Shown one piece after another: positions 7,935 to 17,157 of a stretch of 64,000 nucleotides of DNA (position 1 is its first letter; each line of letters begins with the position of its first letter). Source of the stretch: Pseudothioclava nitratireducens (GTDB taxonomy: Bacteria; Pseudomonadota; Alphaproteobacteria; Rhodobacterales; Rhodobacteraceae); assembly GCF_029210495.1 (NCBI RefSeq), contig NZ_JARGDK010000005.1, positions 1 through 64,000 on the forward strand. The letters are read 5' to 3'. Position numbers and translations under genes: made by a program. The notes beneath the pieces are model-generated. The model saw only the letters and a list, made by a program, of their open reading frames with translations. It did no database searches and had not been told where the DNA came from.

Positions 7935-10199
7935 ATGGCGGGATCAGGCGGGCGGCGTGGGCCGCTGGTGGCAGATAAGCGGTATTCCAAGGCCCCGGCG
8001 AAACCCAAGGCCAAGCCCGCCGCCAAACGCACCACCTCCAAGGCGCGCAAGCCCCGACCGCCCCGGCGCTTCGGCCCCATTCTCGGCCCGATCATAGCGC
8101 TTCTGGGGTTTGTGTGGCGGATCGTCTGGGGTGTCGGCTGGCGCTTTGCCGCGATCATCGGTCTGATCGTCGGGATTGCGACCTTCTATTTCTACTCGAC
8201 CCTGCCCGAGGTGACGGCGCTGCTTGATGGCCGCTTCCGGGGCTCGGTGACGCTGCTGGACCGGGAGAACAAGGTCTTCGCCTGGCGCGGGGAAACCTTC
8301 GGCGGGCAGATCACCGCAAAGAATGTCTCACCCCACCTGAAAAACGCCGTCATCGCCGCCGAGGACAAGCGTTTCTACCGCCATTTCGGCGTAAGCCCGC
8401 GCGGCATCGCCTCGGCGGTGCGCATCAATCTCGCCGCCGGGCGCGGTCCGTTCTCGGGCAATGGCGGCTCTACCCTCACGCAGCAGGTGGCCAAGCTCCT
8501 CTGCCTTGGCGTCGAATACGATCCCCAACGCTGGAAGACCGAGGCCGATTACGAGAACGACTGCCGCTCCGGCGGGGTGAAGCGCAAGATCAAGGAAGTG
8601 CCCTATGCGCTGGCGATGGAGTTCAAATATTCCAAGGACGACATCCTGACGATCTACCTCAACCGCGCCTATCTCGGGGCGGGCGCGCGCGGCTTCGAGG
8701 CCGCCGCCCAGCGCTATTTCGGCATCTCCGCCGCCAATGTGAACCCGGCGCAGGCGGCGATGCTGGCCGGGCTCCTGCCCGCGCCGTCCTATTACGCGCC
8801 GACCAACAACCTCCAGCGCAGTCAGGATCGCGCCGACACCGTCATCAAGCTGATGAACGAGCAAGGCTTCCTGACCGACGCCGAACGCGAGACCGCGTGG
8901 GCCAACCCCGCCGTTCTCTCCGAGGCCGCGCAGAAACGTGCGGGCGGTTATTTCGCCGACTGGGTGATGGGTGCCGCGCCCGACTTCCTGACGACCGAGA
9001 CCACCGAGGATGTCATCATTCACACCACCCTCGATCAGCGCATTCAGGCCGCCGCGGAAGAGGCGATGCAGACGGTCTTTGAAACCAAGGTGAAGGCTGG
9101 CTCCGAGGCTGAGGCCGCGATTGTCGTGATGTCCGCCGATGGCGCGGTGCGCGCGATGGTGGGCGGGCGTGCGACCAAGGTCACGGGCGCATTCAACCAT
9201 GCCACGATGGCGCGCCGTCAGACGGGCTCCACCTTCAAACCCTTCGTCTATGCCGCGGCACTCGACATGGGCTTCACCCCCGATTCCATCGTCGAGGATG
9301 CGCCCCTCACGATCAAGGTGCCCGGCTCGGGCAACTGGTCACCCAAGAACTACACCCGCGAATATCGCGGCCCGATCACCCTGACCGAGGCCCTGACCCA
9401 TTCCGTCAACACTGCAACCGTGCGCATCTCGGAATCGGTCGGGCGGGCCGCCGTGAAGAAAGTGGCCGAGGATTTCGGCTTTGCGTCCGACCTCGCCGAT
9501 GGCCCCGCAGTCGCGCTCGGGGTCTCTGAATCAACCCTGATCGAGATGACCGGCGCCTATGCGGGCATCCTGAACGGCGGCTCCTCGGTGCGCCCCTATG
9601 GCCTGACCGAATTGCGGCTCAAGGGCGATAGCGAGCCACTCTTTGGCACGCCGGGCGGTCTGGGCGAGCGGGTGATCTCGGAGAAAGCCGCGCGCGAGCT
9701 GGTCTATATGATGCATTCCGTGGTCGAGAACGGGTCGGGTCGGCGCGCGAAGCTTCCCGACCGGCAAGTCGCGGGCAAGACCGGCACCACCCAGGAGGCG
9801 CGCGACGCATGGTTCATCGGGTTTACCGCTGATTACGTCACCGGCATCTGGATGGGCTATGACGATAACCGCCCGCTCTCCGGCGTGACCGGCGGCGGCC
9901 TGCCCGCCGACATCTGGCGTGAAACGATGCTGCGCGTCGAAAAGGGCCTGCCCGCGACGCCGCTGCCGATGGCGGAGCCTTCGGAATGGCGCCCCAAATC
10001 CGCGCCGCAATGGCAGGGCGAAACCTGGTCCTCCGAGGCGCAGCCGCTTGGTCCGGGCAATACGAAAACCGACTGGTCCCAACCTGCCGATCAGCAACCC
10101 CGCCGGGTCGAGCGCGAACCTGCGCCGCCGCCCGCGCAAGAGCCCGATCTTGCGGAGCGTATCCTGCTCGAAGTGCTGGGCACGATCATCGGTAACTGA
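7935..10199 (+). CDS. Class A penicillin-binding protein (PBP1A family)
   Basis: 754 residues. A Lys/Ala/Pro-rich basic cytoplasmic tail (residues 1-50) precedes one or two membrane helices (about 55-95). A glycosyltransferase-51 domain follows, with the catalytic motif AAEDKRFYRHFG near residue 140. The transpeptidase domain has SxxK (GSTFKP, about residue 430), SVN, and KTGTT (about residue 615). It polymerises and cross-links peptidoglycan in the periplasm. The C-terminal 80 residues are Pro/Gln-rich and disordered-looking. Both active sites look intact. It is transcribed alone, with a terminator directly after it. Confidence 0.92.
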   Translation: MAGSGGRRGPLVADKRYSKAPAKPKAKPAAKRTTSKARKPRPPRRFGPILGPIIALLGFVWRIVWGVGWRFAAIIGLIVGIATFYFYSTLPEVTALLDGRFRGSVTLLDRENKVFAWRGETFGGQITAKNVSPHLKNAVIAAEDKRFYRHFGVSPRGIASAVRINLAAGRGPFSGNGGSTLTQQVAKLLCLGVEYDPQRWKTEADYENDCRSGGVKRKIKEVPYALAMEFKYSKDDILTIYLNRAYLGAGARGFEAAAQRYFGISAANVNPAQAAMLAGLLPAPSYYAPTNNLQRSQDRADTVIKLMNEQGFLTDAERETAWANPAVLSEAAQKRAGGYFADWVMGAAPDFLTTETTEDVIIHTTLDQRIQAAAEEAMQTVFETKVKAGSEAEAAIVVMSADGAVRAMVGGRATKVTGAFNHATMARRQTGSTFKPFVYAAALDMGFTPDSIVEDAPLTIKVPGSGNWSPKNYTREYRGPITLTEALTHSVNTATVRISESVGRAAVKKVAEDFGFASDLADGPAVALGVSESTLIEMTGAYAGILNGGSSVRPYGLTELRLKGDSEPLFGTPGGLGERVISEKAARELVYMMHSVVENGSGRRAKLPDRQVAGKTGTTQEARDAWFIGFTADYVTGIWMGYDDNRPLSGVTGGGLPADIWRETMLRVEKGLPATPLPMAEPSEWRPKSAPQWQGETWSSEAQPLGPGNTKTDWSQPADQQPRRVEREPAPPPAQEPDLAERILLEVLGTIIGN

Positions 10200-10200
10200 C

Positions 10201-10230
10201 AAAGGGCAGGCCAGGCGCCTGCCCTTTTCA
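10201..10230 (+). terminator. Terminator after the penicillin-binding protein gene
   Basis: A 10-bp perfect stem AAAGGGCAGG/CCTGCCCTTT with a seven-base loop and a T-run. It begins two bases after the stop codon. Confidence 0.85.
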
Positions 10231-10248
10231 ATCCAGCCTGCGACCTTT

Positions 10249-10860
10249 TCAGCCCGCCTTCTTCAGATCCTCGATCATCGCATTGAGATCACCCCGGCGC
10301 CGGTCCAGCATCGCGCCGATCTCGGTCCGCTCGGACGCAAGCATGTTGACGCCTTCGATCACCAGATTGAAGAACCGGTCCTGCCCGGACTTGTCCGACA
10401 CATGCCACAGCACCTCGAACGGGGCCTGCCCCCGGAAGATCGCAGTCGATTTGACTTCGTAGAAGGTCTTGACCGGACGCGCGCCCACCACTTCAAACCG
10501 CGCCCCGATGAACTCGCGGAAGCGCTTGCCGTATTTGCGCGCCAGATAGCCCTGAAACGCCTTGGTAAAGGCCGACATCTGCGCCGAACTGGCCGAGCGC
10601 GCCGCCACACCCAGCGCCGAGCGCGCGATGATCGGCACATCGCCATATTTCACGAAAATCCGCTCGAAATCGGCATAAAGCGCCGAGCCGCTCTTGCCCG
10701 AGGCAATCGCCTTGTTCACGTCATCGACCGTGCGCGTGATCAGTGCCCGCGCCTGCGTGTCGTTCAGTGCCAGCACTGGCGCGGGAACAAACGCCCCGGC
10801 CGTCGCGGCAGCGCCCAGCGCAATCATCCGGCGCCGGTCGATCTTCGCATCATTCGCCAT
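10249..10860 (-). CDS. mlaC: MlaC-family phospholipid-binding periplasmic protein
   Basis: 203 residues of the MlaC/Ttg2D family, the periplasmic shuttle that carries phospholipids between MlaA in the outer membrane and an inner-membrane ABC complex. The N-terminus has a twin-arginine signal (DRRRMIALGAAATAG) followed by PAPVLALN, so export by Tat is predicted; E. coli MlaC uses Sec. The start at 10860 is chosen because it sits directly before that leader and overlaps the end of mlaA by 11 bp. Longer upstream starts would duplicate mlaA sequence in another frame. No mlaFED genes occur nearby. Confidence 0.87.
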   Translation of the reverse strand: MANDAKIDRRRMIALGAAATAGAFVPAPVLALNDTQARALITRTVDDVNKAIASGKSGSALYADFERIFVKYGDVPIIARSALGVAARSASSAQMSAFTKAFQGYLARKYGKRFREFIGARFEVVGARPVKTFYEVKSTAIFRGQAPFEVLWHVSDKSGQDRFFNLVIEGVNMLASERTEIGAMLDRRRGDLNAMIEDLKKAG

Positions 10861-11596
10861 ACGGGTCCTCATAGGGGTCAAAAACGGTTTCATCGCTCGC
10901 CGCCGCGCCCGAAAGCTTGTGGCGGCGGTTTTGCAGGTAAAGCAGACGGCTTTGCGCATAGCTGTCGGCACTGTCATGCAGCACCGAATCGACCGTCGCG
11001 CCATAGCGCTTGCGATCGACCGAGCGCGCGCCCAGCCGGAAGGCCCGCGCCACCCACAGGTCATTGCCACTCAAGACATGGCCGACCGGGTCGATCAGCA
11101 CATCGACGATCTTGCCGACCGTGTCGCGCTCCGTCGAGGGGCCGATGAGCGGCAGCTCCATATAGGCGCCCTCGCGCACGCCCCAGACATGCAGCGTCTC
11201 GCCGAAATCGGTGGTCTCTTCGGGCAGGTTGAACCAATACCCCGCCGGGTCGAAGAGGCCGCCCACGCCGAGCGTCGTGTTGATCGCAAAACGCAGCGTG
11301 TTCTTCACCGCCGGCTCCGGACGCCCTTGCAGGACAGAGTTCACGACCATCCGCGGCAGCCCGAGGTTATGCCCGACATTGGCCACCCCCTGCCCGATCG
11401 GGCCGGGCTGTTTCGCCTCACCCCGAAAGGCGGCGGCATCGACGGCCTTGTTGATCTCATGGGTCTCGCGGTTCTCCGCCTCGTAGGGGTCATAGACAGA
11501 CCCCGGCGCAGGGCGCGGCGCTTCGCAGGCGGCCAGAACGGAAACGGCCATGACGCAGGCGGCAAGCGGCCCGGCTGTATTGCGAAACGTCGACAT
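10850..11596 (-). CDS. mlaA: MlaA (VacJ) outer-membrane lipoprotein
   Basis: 248 residues with a lipoprotein signal whose lipobox is LAAC (MAVSVLAACEAP). The VacJ/MlaA core is recognisable: DPYEAENRETHEINKAVD, then NTTLGVGGLFDPAGYW, then GETLHVWGV and PLIGPSTERD. MlaA forms an outer-membrane annulus that removes surface-exposed phospholipids and hands them to MlaC. The start at 11596 follows AAGGGGG. A longer start at 11704 would bury the lipobox. It is the first gene of a two-gene operon with mlaC. Confidence 0.92.
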   Translation of the reverse strand: MSTFRNTAGPLAACVMAVSVLAACEAPRPAPGSVYDPYEAENRETHEINKAVDAAAFRGEAKQPGPIGQGVANVGHNLGLPRMVVNSVLQGRPEPAVKNTLRFAINTTLGVGGLFDPAGYWFNLPEETTDFGETLHVWGVREGAYMELPLIGPSTERDTVGKIVDVLIDPVGHVLSGNDLWVARAFRLGARSVDRKRYGATVDSVLHDSADSYAQSRLLYLQNRRHKLSGAAASDETVFDPYEDPYGE

Positions 11597-11803
11597 ATTT
11601 CCCCCTTCAGACCCGAATTGCGCCCAGCTCTGCCGTGACATCGCCACAGATTTCCGGCACAACGCCTTTGTTTTACAGATATGCCACCCCTTCCGGGGTG
11701 ACAAGGTCGCCAGATCGTCGCGGAGGGTCGCAAGGCCGGAAGGGCGATCTTAACCGGCGGCCATTAAGAGTAACGGCCAGAAGGCCGGAAGGAGTGGGGG
11801 CCA

Positions 11804-13540
11804 ATGCGGCAACCGGAACTGCAAAGAGGCGCGGCGGAACTCGGCGCCGCAAGCAAGGAACGGCGCGGGCTGTTCCTCGCCGTGGGGCTGTTCTCGGCCT
11901 TCGTGAACCTGCTGATGCTGACCGGGCCGCTGTTCATGCTTCAGGTCTATGACCGGGTGCTGTCGGCCCGTGCGGTCGAAACGCTGACCGCGCTGTTCGG
12001 CCTCGTGGTGTTCCTGTTCCTGATGATGGGCGTGCTCGATGCGGTGCGCGCGCGGGTCGTGGCGCGAATCGGCGCGGGCTTTCAGGCGCGGATGGAGGGG
12101 CGCGTGTTCGACGCGGTGCTGCGGCGCAACGCGCTCGCCCCCAACGATCCGCTGGCACAGGCGGGTCTGCGCGACCTCGACTCGGTGCAAAAGCTGCTGG
12201 CCTCGCCGACCTTCCTGTCGATATTCGATCTGCCCTTCGCGCCGCTGTTCCTCGCTGCCGTTTTCGTCTTTCACCCGTGGCTCGGGCTTCTGGCCCTGCT
12301 GGGCGGGGCGGTGCTGATCGGGGTGACCTTCCTCAACCAGCGCCTCACCGCGACACCCCTTAAACGCGCCACGGGCGCACAGCTTTCCGCAGACCGGATG
12401 GGCGATCAGCTCCGCGATGAGGCCGAACTGATTTCGGCCCTCGGCATGCGCGGGGCGAGCTTCGCGCGCTGGCGCAAGGCGCGGGGCCAAGCCCTTGGCG
12501 CGGCGCTCAGCGCAGCCGATCTCGGCGGCGGCTTCACCGCCTTTTCGCGCACCTTCCGGCTGTTCCTGCAATCGGCCATGCTCGCGCTTGGCGCGTGGCT
12601 GGTGCTGCGCGGGGAACTGACGCCCGGCGCGATGATCGCCGCTTCGATCCTGATGGGCCGTGCCCTTGCCCCCGTCGAGCAGATCGTCTCCGGCTGGCCG
12701 CTGATCGCGCGCGCCCGCGAGGGGTGGCGCAGGCTCGCCGCCCTCCTCGGCACGACGCTGCCCGAACCCGCCCGCACCGCGCTCCCCCGCCCCAAGGCCA
12801 TCCTTGAGGCGAACCAGCTTTCCGTCATCCCGCCCGGCCAGAAAAACGCCACGCTGCGCATGGTCAGCTTTGCACTCAACCCCGGTCAGGCCATGGGCGT
12901 GATCGGTCCTTCGGGTGCTGGTAAATCGACGCTCGCCCGCGCGATTTGCGGCACATGGCCCGCGGCGGCGGGCTCAATCCGCCTGGATGGCGCGACGCTG
13001 GATCAGTACGACCCCGACCTGCGCGGCCAACTCATCGGCTACCTGCCGCAGAACGTGACGCTCTTCGATGGCACCATCGCCGAGAATATCGCCCGCCTCA
13101 GCGCCACGCCCGACGACGCCCAGATCGTCGAGGCCGCGAAACGGGCAGCCGCGCATCAGATGATTCTCGATCTGCCCGAAGGCTACGACACCCGTGTGAG
13201 CCAAACCGGCGCGCGCCTGTCGGGCGGACAGGTCCAGCGCATCGGGCTGGCCCGCGCGCTCTATGGCGCCCCGGTGATCCTCGTCCTCGACGAGCCGAAC
13301 GCCAATCTCGACAATGAGGGCTCGGTCGCGCTCAACACCGCCATCCGCGCCATGAAAGCCGCGGGCGGCGCCGTGATGATCATGGCCCACCGCCCCGCCG
13401 CGATTGCCGAATGCGATACGCTCATGGTGCTCGATAACGGCATGCGCCGCGCCTATGGCCCGCGCGACGAGGTGCTCAAGGCCACCGTCTCCAACGCGGG
13501 CGACATCCGCCGCTCCGCCCATCCCGGAGGCGTGTCATGA
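11804..13540 (+). CDS. Type I secretion ABC transporter, PrtD family
   Basis: 578 residues: an N-terminal export domain with about six membrane helices (residues 20-300) fused to an ATPase domain. The ATPase has Walker A GPSGAGKST (about residue 368), signature LSGGQVQRIGLARAL, Walker B VILVLDEPNANLD and the H-loop AHRPA. No C39 peptidase-like domain precedes the membrane part, matching PrtD-type exporters of RTX proteases and related substrates. The start follows AAGGAG. It overlaps the HlyD-family gene by 4 bp. The outer-membrane channel and substrate gene are not adjacent. Confidence 0.93.
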   Translation: MRQPELQRGAAELGAASKERRGLFLAVGLFSAFVNLLMLTGPLFMLQVYDRVLSARAVETLTALFGLVVFLFLMMGVLDAVRARVVARIGAGFQARMEGRVFDAVLRRNALAPNDPLAQAGLRDLDSVQKLLASPTFLSIFDLPFAPLFLAAVFVFHPWLGLLALLGGAVLIGVTFLNQRLTATPLKRATGAQLSADRMGDQLRDEAELISALGMRGASFARWRKARGQALGAALSAADLGGGFTAFSRTFRLFLQSAMLALGAWLVLRGELTPGAMIAASILMGRALAPVEQIVSGWPLIARAREGWRRLAALLGTTLPEPARTALPRPKAILEANQLSVIPPGQKNATLRMVSFALNPGQAMGVIGPSGAGKSTLARAICGTWPAAAGSIRLDGATLDQYDPDLRGQLIGYLPQNVTLFDGTIAENIARLSATPDDAQIVEAAKRAAAHQMILDLPEGYDTRVSQTGARLSGGQVQRIGLARALYGAPVILVLDEPNANLDNEGSVALNTAIRAMKAAGGAVMIMAHRPAAIAECDTLMVLDNGMRRAYGPRDEVLKATVSNAGDIRRSAHPGGVS

Positions 13541-14847
13541 CCCCTCAGAACGATAACGCCGCACCCTCCGCCCGCCGCGCCCTCATCGTCGGCTTTATGG
13601 CGCTCGCACTCCTGATCGGCGGCTTCGGCCTCTGGGCCGGGTTCAGCACCATCGCCGGGGCCGTCGTCGCCTCGGGTCAGGTCGAGGTCGATCAGAACCG
13701 CCAGATCGTGCAGCATCCCGATGGCGGGGTCATTGCCGAAATCGCCGTCAAGGATGGCGATCCCGTCGCCGCCGGTGACCTGCTGATCCGGCTCGACGGC
13801 GAATTGCTGCGCTCCGAACGCGCCATCGTCGAAAGCCAGTTTTTCGAACTGCTCGCCCGCCGTGGCCGCCTCGAAGCCGAGCGCGCCGATGCGTCCGATA
13901 TCACCTTCCCCACCGAACTCACCGCCGCCGCCGAGACTGACCCGACCGTCGCGCCCCTCATGGCGGGCCAGCGCGACCTCTTCGACGCGCGCCGCGCCAC
14001 CGTCGAGAAAACGCTCGAACAACTCGCCCAGCGCCGCGATCAGACCATCAGCCAGATCTCCGGCATCGACGCGCAACTGGCGGCCCTTTCGACCCAGCAA
14101 ACGCTGATCGCACAGGAACTCACCGACCAGCGCAGCCTGTTCGAGCGTGGCCTTGCCCAAGCCAGCCGCGTCCTCGCCCTTGAACGCGAGGCCGCCTCGC
14201 TCGCGGGCCAGCTCGGCGAGTTGACAGCCCAGCGCGCCCAGCAAGAGGGCCGCTTGACCGAGATCGGCATCGAAGAGCTTCGCCTCGCCTCACAGCGCCG
14301 CGAAGAGGCCGAAAGCGAGCTGCGCAATATTGGCTACCGAGAGTTGGAGCTGGCCGAGCGGCGGCGCGCCCTCTCGGGCCAGATCGAGCGCCTTGACCTT
14401 CGCGCACCCGTGTCGGGTATCGTCCACGCCATGGCCGTGACCACACCCCGCGCCGTTCTGCGCGCCGCCGAGCCGGTGCTTTACCTGATCCCGCAGGACC
14501 GCCCGCTGGTGATCTCGGCCCGCGTCGCCACCATCAATATCGACGAGGTGGCGATCGGCCAGCCGGTCACGCTCCGCTTCGCGGCCTTCTCCGCGCGCAC
14601 CACCCCCGAGCTGTTCGGGCAGGTCAGCCGCATCTCCGCCGACGCCCTCGTGGATGAGGCCACCCGCGCGCCCTATTACCGCGTCGAAGTCGTCCTCGAT
14701 CCGGGTGAAACCGACAAACTCGGCGGGCTCGTTCTGGTCCCCGGCATGCCCGCAGAGGTCTATCTGCGCACCGCCGACCGCAGCCCGATGGCGTATCTCC
14801 TCAAGCCCTTCACCGACTACTTCAACCGTGCCTTCCGGGAGAGCTGA
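13537..14847 (+). CDS. Type I secretion membrane-fusion protein, HlyD family
   Basis: 436 residues with one N-terminal membrane helix (about 15-45), a biotinyl-lipoyl-like half motif (residues 50-90), a long periplasmic alpha-helical hairpin rich in Glu, Arg and Ala (about 95-270), a second lipoyl half (RAPVSGIVHAM) and a C-terminal beta domain. It joins the ABC exporter to an outer-membrane TolC-type channel. ATGA overlap with the exporter gene shows coupling. Its stop codon ends exactly one base before the stop of the convergent mltB-type gene, leaving no intergenic DNA. Confidence 0.93.
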   Translation: MTPQNDNAAPSARRALIVGFMALALLIGGFGLWAGFSTIAGAVVASGQVEVDQNRQIVQHPDGGVIAEIAVKDGDPVAAGDLLIRLDGELLRSERAIVESQFFELLARRGRLEAERADASDITFPTELTAAAETDPTVAPLMAGQRDLFDARRATVEKTLEQLAQRRDQTISQISGIDAQLAALSTQQTLIAQELTDQRSLFERGLAQASRVLALEREAASLAGQLGELTAQRAQQEGRLTEIGIEELRLASQRREEAESELRNIGYRELELAERRRALSGQIERLDLRAPVSGIVHAMAVTTPRAVLRAAEPVLYLIPQDRPLVISARVATINIDEVAIGQPVTLRFAAFSARTTPELFGQVSRISADALVDEATRAPYYRVEVVLDPGETDKLGGLVLVPGMPAEVYLRTADRSPMAYLLKPFTDYFNRAFRES

Positions 14848-16020
14848 TCACAGCCGATCCAAGAGCGCCCGCGTCGGCCACGCATCCGCAGGCAGGCCCA
14901 GCCGCTTCTGCTCGGCCTGCACCGCGGCGCGGGTTTTCTCGCCCAGAATGCCGTCGATCTTGCCGACATCGTGTCCCCGCCGCGCGAGCTTCTTCTGAAG
15001 CGCCTGCATCTGCGTGCCGCTGAAGGCCGGGTCCGGATTGCCCCGGTCGAAGCGCGGCGCCCCCTCCAGCCGGGTCGCGAAATAGGCTGCGCTGGTGACG
15101 TAGACGAAGCTCTTGTTCCACTCAAAAAGCACGCGGAAATTCGGGTAGACCATGAAAGCCGGTCCCTTGCGCCCCATCGGCAGCAGCACCGAGCCTTGCC
15201 CGCCCGCCAGTTGCCCATTGCGCGCACGCACCCCCATCTTGGCCCATTGGCTGGTCGACAGGCTGGTGTTCAGCCCGGTCTTCGACCAGTCCAGCCCCTC
15301 GGGCACGATGATTTCCTGCATCCACGGCTCACCGGGCCGCCAGCCCAAGCCGCGAAGCATCTTTGCCCCCGACATCAGCGCATCCGCCGAGGAGCCGCGC
15401 AGATCGACATGGCCGTCGCCGTCGCCGTCCACCCCGTTGCGCAGGATATCCTCGGGCAGCATCTGCACCTGCCCGATCTCGCCCGCCCAGGCACCACGAT
15501 TGCGCGGCGGGTCGAAATCGCCCCGCTTGTAAAGCTTGGCCGCCGCGATCACCTGCGGGCGGAACAGCTCGGGCCTGCGGCAATCATGCGCGAGCGTCAC
15601 AAGCGCGTCGCGCGTGTTGAAATCGCCCTGAAACGCGCCGAAATCGGTCTCCAGCCCCCAAAAGGCCAGCAGCACCCCCCGCGACACCCCGTAATCGCGC
15701 TCGGCACGGGCGAGCGTATCGCGCATCGCCTTGCCCTTCGCCGCGCCCGTGCTGAGCCGATTCTGGCTTATGACGCGACCCGCGAATTCGTCGAAGGGCT
15801 TTTGGAACACGCCCTGCGCCCGGTCAGCCTTGAGCACCTTGCCGTCCTGCCGCACGCCCTTGAAGAATGCGTCGGCCTGCGCCGCCGAGAGGCCCGCACT
15901 GCGCTGGACCTCGGTCTTGAGGCCGCGCACGAAGCCACCGAAATCGCCCCCGCATTGCTGCGCGGCTGCAAGGCCCGGCAGGGTGGCGGTCAGGGTCAGG
16001 GCGTAGAGAAAATGGCGCAT
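14848..16020 (-). CDS. MltB-family lytic murein transglycosylase
   Basis: 390 residues: signal peptide (ending LPGLAAAQQ), a family 3 lytic transglycosylase catalytic domain with the catalytic Glu in WGLETDFGAF, the motifs EIGQVQMLPEDILRNGVDGDGDG, and a C-terminal peptidoglycan-binding_1 domain (about 330-390: LQKKLARRGHDVGKIDG). It cleaves glycan strands to 1,6-anhydro-muropeptides in the periplasm. The start at 16020 has GAGG eight bases upstream; 16032 is also possible. The calcium-site-like DGDGDGH loop is typical of the family. Confidence 0.9.
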   Translation of the reverse strand: MRHFLYALTLTATLPGLAAAQQCGGDFGGFVRGLKTEVQRSAGLSAAQADAFFKGVRQDGKVLKADRAQGVFQKPFDEFAGRVISQNRLSTGAAKGKAMRDTLARAERDYGVSRGVLLAFWGLETDFGAFQGDFNTRDALVTLAHDCRRPELFRPQVIAAAKLYKRGDFDPPRNRGAWAGEIGQVQMLPEDILRNGVDGDGDGHVDLRGSSADALMSGAKMLRGLGWRPGEPWMQEIIVPEGLDWSKTGLNTSLSTSQWAKMGVRARNGQLAGGQGSVLLPMGRKGPAFMVYPNFRVLFEWNKSFVYVTSAAYFATRLEGAPRFDRGNPDPAFSGTQMQALQKKLARRGHDVGKIDGILGEKTRAAVQAEQKRLGLPADAWPTRALLDRL

Positions 16021-16202
16021 GGCAAACCTCATGAAAAACTGTCCCGACGGTAGCCCGCGCCGCGCCGTGCGGCAACTGTCCACACGCGCTCAAACTGCCG
16101 ACTTTGCAAATGCAGCATAAGTTTTACAAATAGTTAGCTTGATTTTTACCTTCTTTGGCGCAGGATGACCTTCAAGGAAATCGGCAGACCCAAGGGGGAA
16201 TC

Positions 16203-16550
16203 ATGGAGTTTCTGCCCAAAGACATTCTGGATGCTCTGCGTGATGCAGAAGGGGAGAAGGCCGCGCGCCGGACCCGTCTGCGCGTGCAATACCGTGACGC
16301 GAACTGGCCTGTGCTGCGGCGCTGGCGCGATGGCTTTGCGCTCGACGCGGCGCAGGTGACCCATCTGCGCGGGCTCGTCGACCTTTATGAAGGCGGGCGG
16401 CACATCGCTTCGGCGCTGATCGTCGCCTCCGAGATCGAGGGGGGCGAGCTGATCTGCACGCTCAAGCGCGAAACCCGCGTGAGCGACCGCGCGCCTCTGG
16501 ATTTCGTGCGCTCGGACACCGCACCGGTCGGCTATCTGCCCAGCGCCTGA
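16203..16550 (+). CDS. Conserved hypothetical cytoplasmic protein
   Basis: 115 residues, no signal peptide or membrane segment, and no catalytic motif that I recognise. The chain mixes a charged N-terminal half (KAARRTRLRVQYRDANWPVLRRW) with a beta-rich C-terminal half (EGGELICTLKRETRV). Codon use matches the neighbours, so it is a real gene. The start at 16203 follows AAGGGGGAATC; a TTG frame opening at 16155 is not supported. It is isolated between two minus-strand envelope genes. Function unknown. Confidence 0.75.
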   Translation: MEFLPKDILDALRDAEGEKAARRTRLRVQYRDANWPVLRRWRDGFALDAAQVTHLRGLVDLYEGGRHIASALIVASEIEGGELICTLKRETRVSDRAPLDFVRSDTAPVGYLPSA

Positions 16551-16593
16551 GGCCCCTGCGGGGCCGATGCCTCCGGCGGGGATATTTGCAGCA
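16551..16593 (+). repeat. Dispersed intergenic hairpin element, copy 1
   Basis: GGCCCCTGCGGGGCC hairpin followed by CTCCGGCGGGGATATTTGC, then TGA-rich sequence. It has the same layout (GC hairpin, then a C/G-rich step ending in ATATTT or GTATTT) as elements near 20.4, 31.2, 43.4, 44.6 and 57.2 kb. It fills the space between two convergent genes. Confidence 0.55.
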
Positions 16594-16602
16594 GACTGAC
16601 GA

Positions 16603-17154
16603 TCAGGGCCGAATCTCGACTTCGGCCCCGATAGGCGTGGCCGCGAAAAGTTCCTCGATCTCGGCATTGGCCAGCGCGATGCAGCCCGCCGTCCAGTCAT
16701 GGGGCAAGGTGATCGCGCCGGGCATCTCATTTGGCTGGCCGTGGAAGAAGATATCCCCGCCCGGACTGACCCCAAGCTGCGCCGCGCGTGAGCGATCCTC
16801 GGCCTGCGGATAGTCGATCCCGAGCGAGAGGTGATAGGCCGATTGCGCATTGCGCCGGTCGATCCGGAACCTGCCCTCGGGCGTCTTGCCATCGCCTTGC
16901 TGCACCTTGTCGCCCTCGGGCGCAAAGCCAAGGCGGATGCGATAGACGCGCTTCACCTCATCACCCACATAGACGCTCATCCGGCGCGCAGTTTTCTCAA
17001 CAAGAATGCGACTGACCGGCCCGACAAGCGGTTCGGTCTGCGCGGGCGGCACCTCCAGATCTGGCAGCCGCCCTATCTCGGGCGCGCGCTGCATGACCCA
17101 GATCGCGCCCGCCAGCGCGATCAGCATCAGCCCGAAAAGCCGCCGCTTGCGCAT
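16603..17154 (-). CDS. L,D-transpeptidase (YkuD family), membrane-anchored
   Basis: 183 residues with an N-terminal signal anchor (RRLFGLMLIALAGAIWVM) and a YkuD catalytic domain. The catalytic His lies in DIFFHGQPNE and the nucleophilic Cys in DWTAGCIALANAEIEE, matching the family signature. It would make 3-3 cross-links in peptidoglycan or attach proteins to it in the periplasm. The gene starts three bases after the stop of the malY-like gene on the same strand, so the two are probably co-transcribed. Confidence 0.9.
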   Translation of the reverse strand: MRKRRLFGLMLIALAGAIWVMQRAPEIGRLPDLEVPPAQTEPLVGPVSRILVEKTARRMSVYVGDEVKRVYRIRLGFAPEGDKVQQGDGKTPEGRFRIDRRNAQSAYHLSLGIDYPQAEDRSRAAQLGVSPGGDIFFHGQPNEMPGAITLPHDWTAGCIALANAEIEELFAATPIGAEVEIRP

Positions 17155-17157
17155 CGT

